Below the pieces are notes generated by a model. It made no database searches, was not told where the DNA came from, and saw only the letters and a program-made list of their open reading frames with translations. DNA of 47,616 nucleotides from positions 1 through 47,616 of the forward strand of contig JAPLYO010000022.1 in the NCBI GenBank assembly GCA_026395555.1, in the 5' to 3' direction. The translations under genes and the position numbers were made by a program. Positions 1-8,000 of the stretch are shown in pieces (position 1 is the stretch's first letter; each line of letters starts with the position of its first letter). The stretch is from Candidatus Peregrinibacteria bacterium (GTDB lineage: Bacteria; Patescibacteriota; Gracilibacteria; UBA1369; UBA12463).

Positions 1-33
1 ATGTACAAGATCCTTCCAAGCAAGAAGGCGTAA
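1..33 (+). CDS. possible C-terminal end of an upstream gene (partial)
   Basis: Frame 1 is open from base 1 to a TAA stop at 31-33, giving ten residues ending ILPSKKA. A hairpin with a T run follows at 70-91, which fits a plus-strand transcript ending here. Ten codons are too few to identify a product, and the short open frame could also be chance. Confidence 0.25.
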   Translation: MYKILPSKKA

Positions 34-69
34 GTTCGCAAAGCTACAATACGATAAAATCACTCAAAC

Positions 70-91
70 GAGCGGAGAAATTCGCTCTTTT
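70..91 (+). terminator. putative rho-independent terminator
   Basis: GAGCG at 70-74 pairs with CGCTC at 83-87 around an 8-nt loop, followed directly by TTTT. It lies 37 bp after the TAA at 31-33 and just upstream of the promoter of the 139-453 gene, so it probably ends transcription from the left. The stem is only 5 bp. Confidence 0.5.
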
Positions 92-102
92 GAGGTGAGA
101 AT

Positions 103-131
103 TTGCAACAATGCAAAATTTATGTTATAAA
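103..131 (+). promoter_or_regulatory. sigma-70 promoter giving a leaderless mRNA
   Basis: -35 TTGCAA at 103-108, 17-bp spacer, -10 TATAAA at 126-131, then 7 nt to ATG at 139. The expected transcription start falls on or next to the start codon. A possible TTG start at 103 lies inside the -35 box, which argues for ATG 139. Confidence 0.65.
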
Positions 132-138
132 CAGGTCT

Positions 139-453
139 ATGCTCAATACGACAATCAACACATATCGTGAAGTGACGACCGGAACAAACCTCCGCCCAGA
201 TGAGCTCGTTCTCGCAGCGATACTCCTAGCGGGTCCAGCTAAGCGTGCAGCAAGCGTGTTCAAATTACGTCCGGATGAATTAGAATTAAAGGAGCATCTA
301 CGAATATCACAGATCATCATCGAGAGCAGACAACAGATGGGTAACTATAAACCCGACCGAACGGAACAGGTTATACAGGCATGCATTAAAAGAGAAATAC
401 CAAACCTCGCACAACGTTTTGCAAGGGCAGTAAAAAGTGCACTGATAGACTAA
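139..453 (+). CDS. hypothetical protein, 104 aa
   Basis: I recognise no family. The 104-residue product looks mostly helical, with no signal peptide or membrane segment, and has a short internal echo (LRPDELVL and LRPDELEL about 27 residues apart). The start is set at ATG 139 rather than a TTG at 103 because a well-formed -35/-10 pair covers 103-131 and puts the transcription start at this ATG. It converges on pabB with a 2-bp gap between stop codons and no obvious terminator between them. A helix-turn-helix or small regulatory role is possible but unsupported. Confidence 0.6.
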   Translation: MLNTTINTYREVTTGTNLRPDELVLAAILLAGPAKRAASVFKLRPDELELKEHLRISQIIIESRQQMGNYKPDRTEQVIQACIKREIPNLAQRFARAVKSALID

Positions 454-455
454 GC

Positions 456-1892
456 CTAGTCCCCTACCAAGCTCTCCAGCAAGGCCTGAGCCTTGTCTAA
501 GGTCTCATTAAACTCCGCCTCCGCATCAGAGTCCATGACGATACCTCCACCAGAGTGGAAGAAAACTTCTCCAAATCGATACACCATCGTACGAATTAAA
601 ATATTCAGCGCCATATTTCCTGATACGGAAAAATATCCCGCTGATCCACAGTAGAAGTCTCTGTGAAAATCTTCTAACTTCGCAATGATCTCCATCGTGC
701 GCTTCTTCGGACACCCCGTCACGCTTCCGCCGGGAAAAACCGCAGCCACAAGGTCTACGATCGACGTACCTTTTTTCAATTTTCCCTTTATCGTCGTGAC
801 GGTATGCATCACATGAGAAAATTTTTCAATCGTTCGATGACTCAAAACTTTCACCGACTTCGGCTCGCAAATCATTCCGATATCATTACGCATCAGGTCA
901 ACGATCATGGTTAACTCCGCCTCATCTTTTTTTGAATCGAGCAAATCTTTTTCAATAATCTCATCTTCTTCTTCGATTTTTCCACGAGCACGAGTGCCTT
1001 TAATTGGCTTCGTCTCGACCAAACCGTCGGTTGCGGAAATCAACTTTTCCGGCGAAGAACTGATTACGGTGAATTCCGGATGCTCAAAATAACAACTAAA
1101 CGGAGAAGGATTAATTTCTGCCAAACGACAAAAAATATCCCAAGCTTCTTCGGTCGTCTCATAGGAAAATCGGTGAGAAAAATTCACCTGATAACTCTCA
1201 CCGTCTTTCAAATACTGCTTAATATCAGCGATCTTTTTCAGATAATCCGCCTTCGAAAGATACATATTTAATTCCTTCGATCGTTTACGCTTTCCGCCAA
1301 TTTTTTTCTCCTCATGTTCATACTGCAAACCTTTTGTCGCATCTCGAAAAACTTCTTCTGCAATCTGCTGTGCCTGTTCCTTCGTCTCGCCTAAGCCAAA
1401 AAAATATAGATCATTCATGACATGATCGAAGGCGATTACCTTGTCGTAGAGCGCATAAAACATGTCCGGCAATTCCAGATCATCGGTCGTAGTATGAGGA
1501 ATTTTATGCAAGGTCAGACCAAAATCATAACTCATGATTCCCATCGCACCACCTACAAACGGCGGCAAATCTTTATTCGACTTCACCTTCATCTGATCCA
1601 AAATAACTTTGAAAATTTCAAGCGGTTCTCCATCACACATCTGCGCATTACGAGTAACGCCATCAACATCATATTGAATCGATGAAATTTCCTGAATGCC
1701 CCCCTTGCTCTCGAAAAGCATGAAGGGCTCATAGCCAATGTAGGTATATCTCCCGCACGACTCATCGCGCTTGGCCCCCTTTGGCTGACCGCTATACAAA
1801 AGGGCACTATACTCCCCTCGAAGTTTTTCGAATACTACAAGCGGCATCTCCTTTTCAATCTTCTTCTTGCGATACGCGAGATGAAACATCAA
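456..1892 (-). CDS. pabB: aminodeoxychorismate synthase component I (PabB-like)
   Basis: Chorismate-binding enzyme that, with a glutaminase subunit, aminates chorismate to 4-amino-4-deoxychorismate for the p-aminobenzoate branch of folate synthesis. The 478-aa length suits the family. Residues about 1-200 match the anthranilate-synthase N-terminal fold and about 215-475 the chorismate-binding domain, with QVNFSHRF, PIKGTRARG, DLMRNDIG and PGGSVTGCPK in order. The Lys in PIKGT (about residue 298) is the PabB signature; TrpE normally has Ala there, so PabB is preferred over anthranilate synthase. ndk lies 25 bp upstream on the same strand, suggesting co-transcription. No glutaminase subunit, aminodeoxychorismate lyase or folate gene is visible nearby. 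ATG at 1847 (MPLVVFEKL) is an alternative start, and no Shine-Dalgarno marks either. Confidence 0.88.
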   Translation of the reverse strand: MMFHLAYRKKKIEKEMPLVVFEKLRGEYSALLYSGQPKGAKRDESCGRYTYIGYEPFMLFESKGGIQEISSIQYDVDGVTRNAQMCDGEPLEIFKVILDQMKVKSNKDLPPFVGGAMGIMSYDFGLTLHKIPHTTTDDLELPDMFYALYDKVIAFDHVMNDLYFFGLGETKEQAQQIAEEVFRDATKGLQYEHEEKKIGGKRKRSKELNMYLSKADYLKKIADIKQYLKDGESYQVNFSHRFSYETTEEAWDIFCRLAEINPSPFSCYFEHPEFTVISSSPEKLISATDGLVETKPIKGTRARGKIEEEDEIIEKDLLDSKKDEAELTMIVDLMRNDIGMICEPKSVKVLSHRTIEKFSHVMHTVTTIKGKLKKGTSIVDLVAAVFPGGSVTGCPKKRTMEIIAKLEDFHRDFYCGSAGYFSVSGNMALNILIRTMVYRFGEVFFHSGGGIVMDSDAEAEFNETLDKAQALLESLVGD

Positions 1893-1917
1893 GAAAGGGT
1901 GAGGAGGTAAGGACTAA

Positions 1918-2394
1918 TTAGGCCCGTTCGTCTTCGACGTAGACATGCATATACTCAGACTTGTCATAGTTGAAGAGGTCGTCTGGCTTGAAGAATCTCT
2001 TTACCTCGGCCTGTGCGCTCTCAACCGTGTCAGAAGCATGAACAACGTTACAAGCAACGCTCATGGCGAGATCTCCACGAATCGTTCCAGGATTAGCCTC
2101 ACGTGACTTGGTGATACCACAGAGAATACGTACAGCATTGACGACATCAAGTCCCTCCAAGCAGATAGCTACCACAGGAGAGCTACGCATAAAGCTGCTT
2201 ACGCCCGGGAAGAATGGCTTATCGGCGATGTGAGCATAATGTTCACGAAGAATAGCCTCATCGAGAGACATCATCTTGATTCCTACAACCTTGAGACCCT
2301 TCGTCTCAAATCGCGCTAAAACGTTACCAATGAGACCTCTTTGGATCGCATCCGGCTTCACAAGTACTAATGTCTGTTCTTTGATATTACCCAT
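1918..2394 (-). CDS. ndk: nucleoside diphosphate kinase
   Basis: Transfers the gamma-phosphate of ATP to nucleoside diphosphates through a phospho-histidine. At 158 aa it is slightly longer than the usual 130-150. Visible motifs are TLVLVKPDAIQRG (residues about 8-20), PGTIRGDLA, and the active-site NVVHASD with His119; the usual motif is N-x-x-H-G-S-D, so Gly is Ala here. The segment normally reading MGATNP is CGITKS, a clear departure. It precedes pabB and is divergent from the 1351-aa gene at 2520. A second, more divergent NDK-like protein is encoded at 45354-46049. Confidence 0.93.
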   Translation of the reverse strand: MGNIKEQTLVLVKPDAIQRGLIGNVLARFETKGLKVVGIKMMSLDEAILREHYAHIADKPFFPGVSSFMRSSPVVAICLEGLDVVNAVRILCGITKSREANPGTIRGDLAMSVACNVVHASDTVESAQAEVKRFFKPDDLFNYDKSEYMHVYVEDERA

Positions 2395-2464
2395 AAAATG
2401 TTACAAAGCTAAAAAATACTGCGGAAACTATACAACAAATAGAGTAAACGTGCACCCTTTGAGG

Positions 2465-2493
2465 TTGCTTCCAAGGCTAAATTATGATATAAT
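2465..2493 (+). promoter_or_regulatory. sigma-70 promoter of the 1351-aa gene
   Basis: -35 TTGCTT at 2465-2470, 17-bp spacer, consensus -10 TATAAT at 2488-2493. The ATG at 2520 is 26 nt after the -10 box, so the mRNA should carry a 5' leader of about 20 nt with no Shine-Dalgarno. Confidence 0.65.
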
Positions 2494-2519
2494 TACACGA
2501 AATAGTAACCACAAAATAT

Positions 2520-5500
2520 ATGGGCGGCCAAAAACAAACAGCAGAAAAAGTTCAAGGAGCACCAGGTGCAGCACCTGCAGCAAGACCACCGGAAGGAACA
2601 GCCGAAGAGGCAGCTGCCGAAAAAACTGCGAAAAAAAGTGCAGCCGAACTCCAGAGAGAGATGCTGAGTGAGGGGCTAAAGGGGGTTGATCGTGAAACAG
2701 CCGATCTCATTATGCGCGTAGACGTAAACAAAGAAGCCAAGGAGCAGTCAGAAAACGTTCAACGGCTTCAGCTCGTAAGCATGACGCTCTTTGCCAAGAT
2801 ATTTGAGAGCGGAGTACAGGTAAAAGATCTGCAAACACTCGACAGTATATCAAAAATCGATACATCGAAATTATCTCTCAACGCCTGTGAAAAAATAGCA
2901 TTGGATAAATTATTAGAAATTGGAAGTACCCCAGGAAAAAAACTAAACAAAGAAATGGCAAGCATCTGGCCACAAGTTGTCGACAATATGAGAAGTCGAT
3001 ACGAGTCAGGAAGCAACGCAAAAAAAGTCATAACCGGAGAACAAAAAGAAACAAAAGACAAAGATGCAAACGTCATCGTAAAGTTTGCAAAAGAGCATCC
3101 CTATGCCACAGCAGCCATCGCCATTGCGGGAGCGGTTGGAATATACAAATTATTTTTTTCCGGAAGTAAGGAAGAGAAAAAAGAAGAAAAATCCGAGGGA
3201 GGTATTCTCTCGAAACTCTTTTCGAAAACAACACTCATTATCGTCGGCCTCCTCATCGTGGGCGGACTCATCGGTCCGGAGAATATCAAAGATGCCCTCA
3301 TGAAATTCTATAAAATCAGTGGTGAACGCATCTCTAAATGCATCGCACTTTGGAAAGAAGGACGATACAAAGATGCCATCTGGGTCCTCTTCGCGGGTGA
3401 AGACGAACACGCAAAAGAATACGAACAGCTCGCCGGAATTATCTCAAAAGACACCGGAAAAGAGGTGAATGATTCCGCTATTCAGGGAGTAGCTAACGCA
3501 AAATATAGTGAGTTTACCTCACCAGAAAGCAAAGCGAAAAGCTTCATGGCTCAAGCCATGGGCGTAATCCCGGGAATGGGAGGAGCTATCGCCGGACTAT
3601 TCGCAGACAGCAAAGAAAAAATCGACCAAGAGAACGCCATCAGAGATTACTTAGAAAAAAATAGAGACAAAATTATCGCCCTCAATCTGGGAAGAGATGC
3701 CACCGTCTTCGACGTACTCGCAAAATTAAACAACATCAGTACGACAACCACGGACGCAGGAAAAGAAGGAGCCCCTGAAGCCAATAGAAGCGAATCCGGA
3801 GAAGTAGTGGATACCGGTAGTGAGTATGGAATAGCAGCCGCTTCGCAGGAAACCTACCAAGAAATTGTAGAAAATCTCAAAGATAAACCAACAGTCGCCG
3901 CCATGCTCAAGAAATACGACGGGCATCTTTCGGATATCATCTTCCATCCACAGGATTTTTTTAAAGAACTTACCGAAGCGTGCAAACAAGATGGCGTATC
4001 GATCATTCTGGGCGCCGGAAAAATTATTCTCTTGAATGGCGCAACATACATCGAAATTACAAGTTGGGTAGGATTGTATCATAGCGCTCTGGCTCAAATT
4101 AAAGATCCTCTCAGTTTCGAAGGTGTAAAAACTTATGCAGCAGAAGCGGTACCGTTCACGGTAATAGGCGCAGTCGGTGGATTACTCTCTATGGCTGAAC
4201 AAAAAACGATAGCAGGAAAATTACTACACGTAGGGAAGAGCACCGCACGTGGATTCATCTTCCCTGTTGAAATTGCAAAATTCCATGTGGTTGCTGGTAA
4301 ACGAATATACCGAACAGGGAAAGAGATCACTTTCAAGGCGCAAAGAACATTCGGAAGTGCCGAGGCCAGACCACGAATACTCGAGGCGGAGACACAGTAT
4401 CTGGCCGAATTGGCGAAGAAATATGACGATCTCTACATTGCAAAAGGACAAAATGAAATTACCTTGAAAAAAGTATTCGCTAAATTAGATAGCAAGCGCA
4501 TCGCAGCCCTTCGTGAAGAGTATCTCGGAAAGTTTGCCGAATCGTACAATCGACTACACCCTGATGCAAAACTACGAATTAATCCGGGAGATCCTAGTCG
4601 TATGCGCGATGTGGAAGATAAATTAGATGAGTTTCTCAAGCGAGAAAAAACTCCTCCTGCCATACCAGAAACAGCCGCGGAAGCAGCGGTGGCAGAAGAA
4701 GCTATGGTGGAGAGCGGAGCGCCTGAAACGCTGGAAGCATCCGAAGCGCCTGTCGCAGCAGAAACGCTCATCCCAGCCGAACCGGAATGGCTTGGCAAAA
4801 CAGGAACTGGCCCGGAAACCATGCATAGATATAAGTTCCAAAATCAAGAAATCGAAATCAATGAGGGTGACATCGGACGTGCAGCACAAAGAGTTGCTCT
4901 GGAGGAAAAAGCAGCCGGAAGAGTATCCACTCCAAAAGAAAATTGGAACAAAGCCATTAAATTGCTCGCTGAAGATTCATTGAGAAACGCTATTTCGCAA
5001 ACACCAGTGGAGTTTACACCAGCAACAGAGCCGGCATTGGAAGGAGCACCAAAAGCAGAATATCTAGGTGACGTAAGCGCGGAATCACAAGCCGCGGCGA
5101 GATACAGATTAGAGGCCAAAGAGCTCGGACTACCGGAACTATTCACCGGAGCATCCGACGAAGAAGCTATAAGTAGATACAAGTTCAAGGGACAAGAAGT
5201 CGAGTTAAAGGCATCTGACATTCACCAGGTGGCAAAAAAAGTAGCCGCAGAAGAAATTGCCAAAGGAAATGCTCCAGCTCGTGGCGCAGAAAAAGCATGG
5301 AACGACGCAAACTGGGAAAAGGCTGCTCAGAGACTGGTGGAAGAAAAAATGCTCCCAACAGCAACGATCACCGAAACTCGCATTGCCGCAAACGGCACGC
5401 AGGAGTTCAAAATTGGTGATACGTGGGAAGCGGCAGAAGTTCCTACTGATCCGGTAAAATTAGCAACATTCAAACAAAAATTCATCAGCGTACTCGGAAA

Positions 5501-6575
5501 AGAAGGAAAAATTGTAAAAAACGTAGACGCATTCTTCGCAAATGCAAAAACAATAAAGCTCTTCGGCGTCCTGGAAAAAATAGCAGGCCCAACCGTAGCC
5601 GCCCTAACAATTTATCACCTAGAAACAGCACCAGATAAACGAAAAGCAGTAGCAGAAACAGCAGCCGGCTTCGGAACATTCTGGGCAGGTATGAAGCTCG
5701 CCGACTGGACCGTTGGAGGAAAAATCAGCAATCCATTAGCGCGAACCGTCGTAGATCTGATGGGTGGATTTGCTACAGCATTAGGACTTACAGAGCCAAT
5801 CGGATCTGTTGTCGAGTCCTACTTCAAATCAATGCCCGCAGGTTACGGTATCAGCCGAGAGATCGGACATATCATGGAGGTAGGATCAGGATATATGCTC
5901 GGAAAAAGCATCCTCGCTAGTGCCGAAAAGGGTCTTCTCAAAAAAGCCGTCATGAAAATGGGACTCGAGAAAATCGGTGTCGCCTTCGAAAAAAAGATTG
6001 GCGGAGCTCTCCTCAAGAAAATCAGCAGCATGGTGGCCAAATCAGGATTCAAGACACTCCTCAAGGGCCTCGGCTGGAAAGGCGTAGCGGCTACAGGAAT
6101 TCTTGCCGATGATGCATCCGGTTTCGGTGTTATTGATGATCTTCTTCTCATTCCGCTCACCATCATGTCCATAAAAGACATCTACGATATTCGTAAACTA
6201 TTCTTAAACGCCAAGGAAATTGAAGTTCAAATGGCCAGCCGTACCAAAAAACCAATCGAATCCTTCAAAATAAAAGATCGCGCGAGTCGAATGGCTCTTA
6301 CCGAAAAACTCACACCGCTCGGATTGACGCTCGAGACCGCCGCGCAGCAACTCTCCGAAACAGAGTTCTTCGACCTCCTTCGCACACTTCCCATGACCGC
6401 CATCGAAATCAAGCGCGCAGGATTACCAGGCAAGGAGATCTGGACCATGAGCAAGGGTGAGGCAGTGGGCATCTCTGTTCTCGACGCCTCCGGCGAAATT
6501 CTTTGTGAAATCAACGACGAAGACGCCGGCATGATCGACAAATCAATCGACGAGGTTGAGAAGAGCAAGGCCTAA
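2520..6575 (+). CDS. large membrane-associated protein with internal repeat, 1351 aa
   Basis: No family recognised. In order: a low-complexity Ala/Glu/Pro-rich N-terminus (about 1-50); a helical region (about 50-190); two hydrophobic segments at about 193-213 and 237-256 separated by a charged Lys/Glu stretch, likely a membrane hairpin; a long helical region; an Ala/Glu/Pro-rich linker (about 715-760); two copies of a 50-60 residue module beginning RYKFQNQEIE (about 770) and RYKFKGQEVE (about 886), each ending in a WN-x-A helix; then Gly/Ala-rich hydrophobic stretches between about 1030 and 1230. There is no cleavable signal peptide. A promoter with TATAAT sits 26 nt before this ATG. It is convergent with the 6610-7926 gene, whose product also begins MGG. 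A structural or envelope-anchoring role is a guess only. Confidence 0.8.
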   Translation: MGGQKQTAEKVQGAPGAAPAARPPEGTAEEAAAEKTAKKSAAELQREMLSEGLKGVDRETADLIMRVDVNKEAKEQSENVQRLQLVSMTLFAKIFESGVQVKDLQTLDSISKIDTSKLSLNACEKIALDKLLEIGSTPGKKLNKEMASIWPQVVDNMRSRYESGSNAKKVITGEQKETKDKDANVIVKFAKEHPYATAAIAIAGAVGIYKLFFSGSKEEKKEEKSEGGILSKLFSKTTLIIVGLLIVGGLIGPENIKDALMKFYKISGERISKCIALWKEGRYKDAIWVLFAGEDEHAKEYEQLAGIISKDTGKEVNDSAIQGVANAKYSEFTSPESKAKSFMAQAMGVIPGMGGAIAGLFADSKEKIDQENAIRDYLEKNRDKIIALNLGRDATVFDVLAKLNNISTTTTDAGKEGAPEANRSESGEVVDTGSEYGIAAASQETYQEIVENLKDKPTVAAMLKKYDGHLSDIIFHPQDFFKELTEACKQDGVSIILGAGKIILLNGATYIEITSWVGLYHSALAQIKDPLSFEGVKTYAAEAVPFTVIGAVGGLLSMAEQKTIAGKLLHVGKSTARGFIFPVEIAKFHVVAGKRIYRTGKEITFKAQRTFGSAEARPRILEAETQYLAELAKKYDDLYIAKGQNEITLKKVFAKLDSKRIAALREEYLGKFAESYNRLHPDAKLRINPGDPSRMRDVEDKLDEFLKREKTPPAIPETAAEAAVAEEAMVESGAPETLEASEAPVAAETLIPAEPEWLGKTGTGPETMHRYKFQNQEIEINEGDIGRAAQRVALEEKAAGRVSTPKENWNKAIKLLAEDSLRNAISQTPVEFTPATEPALEGAPKAEYLGDVSAESQAAARYRLEAKELGLPELFTGASDEEAISRYKFKGQEVELKASDIHQVAKKVAAEEIAKGNAPARGAEKAWNDANWEKAAQRLVEEKMLPTATITETRIAANGTQEFKIGDTWEAAEVPTDPVKLATFKQKFISVLGKEGKIVKNVDAFFANAKTIKLFGVLEKIAGPTVAALTIYHLETAPDKRKAVAETAAGFGTFWAGMKLADWTVGGKISNPLARTVVDLMGGFATALGLTEPIGSVVESYFKSMPAGYGISREIGHIMEVGSGYMLGKSILASAEKGLLKKAVMKMGLEKIGVAFEKKIGGALLKKISSMVAKSGFKTLLKGLGWKGVAATGILADDASGFGVIDDLLLIPLTIMSIKDIYDIRKLFLNAKEIEVQMASRTKKPIESFKIKDRASRMALTEKLTPLGLTLETAAQQLSETEFFDLLRTLPMTAIEIKRAGLPGKEIWTMSKGEAVGISVLDASGEILCEINDEDAGMIDKSIDEVEKSKA

Positions 6576-6609
6576 AACGCCCTCATTCAAAACAAGAAAG
6601 GAATCAAAT

Positions 6610-7926
6610 TTACTTTGTCTCTCCAGTCGGAGCGGGAGTAGGTGCAGCAGTACCAGTTGGTTTTGCCGCAGCTCCCTCTGTAGAAGGTGGAGTCGATGCA
6701 CCGGCGGCAGCGGCAGGCTCAGGAGCACCAGCAGCAGCCGTAGGTTTTGCTTCAACAGGAGTAGATGCCGGCGTTCCATTGAGAGCCGCCTCAATCGCTT
6801 TCTTATCTCCAATCGTAATATCTGCGAATACCGTTCCGGCTGGAAGTATCGTTTTCGCATCAACGGTAATATTGTCCTGCGCTTGCTCTCGATCGAGACG
6901 AACAAGACTGAACGGACTACCGCCATCTTTGCTTGCCTTCTGAAGCTCCATCTTCGTAGTAGCGCCTTTTGGGAAGACGATCGATCGGAAGGTTGTGACC
7001 GCAGGAAGCTCAATATCGGCCTTCACGACAAATTTCCCCTCTACCGTTTTCAACGTCTTTTCCGGAATATTTTTAAAATACTCATCGAGATCACTCGCCT
7101 TCTCTAAATTAACCGGAGTACGAAAATCCAAAGAGGAGTGCAATTTTGCGAGATAATTTTTCGCCGAATCCACGTACTGTCCAAAAGTCTTATTATTCAT
7201 AAAAGCTCCATAAACCGACTTACCTCCACCATATCCGAGAACGCCCAGGAAAAATCCTAAGAGTCCTTTTCCAGCAAACGCCTCTTTCATCTCTGCCTCA
7301 TCCTTGAAAACAACACTACTCAAGAAGAGAAATGCCTCAGGATGATCCTTCTGAAATCTTCCCATTTCCGCAGGGAGATCCATATTTGCCGCGACTTCTT
7401 TCGCCTTCTCTTCGGCAATCTTCTTGGCTGCATCCACTTTCGGCTGCTCTTTCGTTGTGATCGTTACTTTGCCGTTCTCATCAACATCCACATCGAGAGG
7501 GATATTGCCATCAACACCGTCTGCCAATAAAAAGTAATACTCCGGCAAAAACTTCGCCATAAAATCATCAAATACCGCACCGGCATATAACTTACTCAAT
7601 TTCTCCTTCTTAGCCTCATCCGTTACAGCGCTCAAGCTCTCCTTCGCCTTACTGACGATACTATCCAAAAAAGTCTGCTGACCGTCTCGGGTAAAAGGAA
7701 TACTAAACTTCGGAACTTTAGGGGCAACCTCGCTCGTCTCCGCTCCGGTGGGAGCAGGCAACTTGATACTATCCTTAAGAGCCTGAAGGCTGGACTTCGC
7801 CGAGTTCTTTTGAGCTTCTTTCGCGGCAGTTTGTCTTTTTTCTGCCTCAGCTTTCGCCGCATCTGTGGCCTGTTGTTCAGGAGTTACTACGGGTGCTGTC
7901 TCTTTTGGTGCTTGAGTTCCTCCCAT
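6610..7926 (-). CDS. hypothetical protein with Ala/Pro-rich tails, 438 aa
   Basis: No family recognised. The N-terminus (about 1-60) is Ala/Lys/Gln-rich and probably disordered or coiled; the middle (about 80-280) is helical with one Gly-rich hydrophobic stretch, LLGFFLGVLGYGGG; a beta-looking region follows (about 300-385, including VFPKGATTKMEL and ILPAGTVFADI); the last 60 residues are Ala/Pro/Thr-rich. The start is placed at ATG 7926 (MGGTQAPKE), not the longer frame to 7998, because promoter elements at 7960-7988 lie inside the longer frame. Its MGG start and low-complexity N-terminus echo the 1351-aa protein it converges with, 34 bp apart. Function unknown. Confidence 0.75.
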   Translation of the reverse strand: MGGTQAPKETAPVVTPEQQATDAAKAEAEKRQTAAKEAQKNSAKSSLQALKDSIKLPAPTGAETSEVAPKVPKFSIPFTRDGQQTFLDSIVSKAKESLSAVTDEAKKEKLSKLYAGAVFDDFMAKFLPEYYFLLADGVDGNIPLDVDVDENGKVTITTKEQPKVDAAKKIAEEKAKEVAANMDLPAEMGRFQKDHPEAFLFLSSVVFKDEAEMKEAFAGKGLLGFFLGVLGYGGGKSVYGAFMNNKTFGQYVDSAKNYLAKLHSSLDFRTPVNLEKASDLDEYFKNIPEKTLKTVEGKFVVKADIELPAVTTFRSIVFPKGATTKMELQKASKDGGSPFSLVRLDREQAQDNITVDAKTILPAGTVFADITIGDKKAIEAALNGTPASTPVEAKPTAAAGAPEPAAAAGASTPPSTEGAAAKPTGTAAPTPAPTGETK

Positions 7927-7959
7927 ATAATGTGAGTTAATAATCAAATCTATCATGCC

Positions 7960-7988
7960 ATTATAGCACATTTTGATAGAAATTACAA
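7960..7988 (-). promoter_or_regulatory. sigma-70 promoter of the 438-aa gene
   Basis: Read on the minus strand: -35 TTGTAA (7983-7988), 17-bp spacer, perfect -10 TATAAT (7960-7965). The leader to ATG 7926 is 33 nt, lacks a Shine-Dalgarno and ends in TAACTCACATTAT, which nearly matches the leader of the sigma factor gene. Confidence 0.7.
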
Positions 7989-8000
7989 ACAGAAGCAAAG

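Noticed and set aside
103-138. TTG start at 103 for the first gene
   Set aside because: TTGCAA here is better explained as the -35 box of a promoter whose -10 is at 126-131, with ATG 139 as start.
456-1892. Anthranilate synthase component I (TrpE)
   Set aside because: The PIKGT lysine is the PabB form, and no trp genes are adjacent.
2520-6575. Many opposite-strand and out-of-frame reading frames over the 1351-aa gene
   Set aside because: They lack promoters and plausible composition and are shadows of the real frame.
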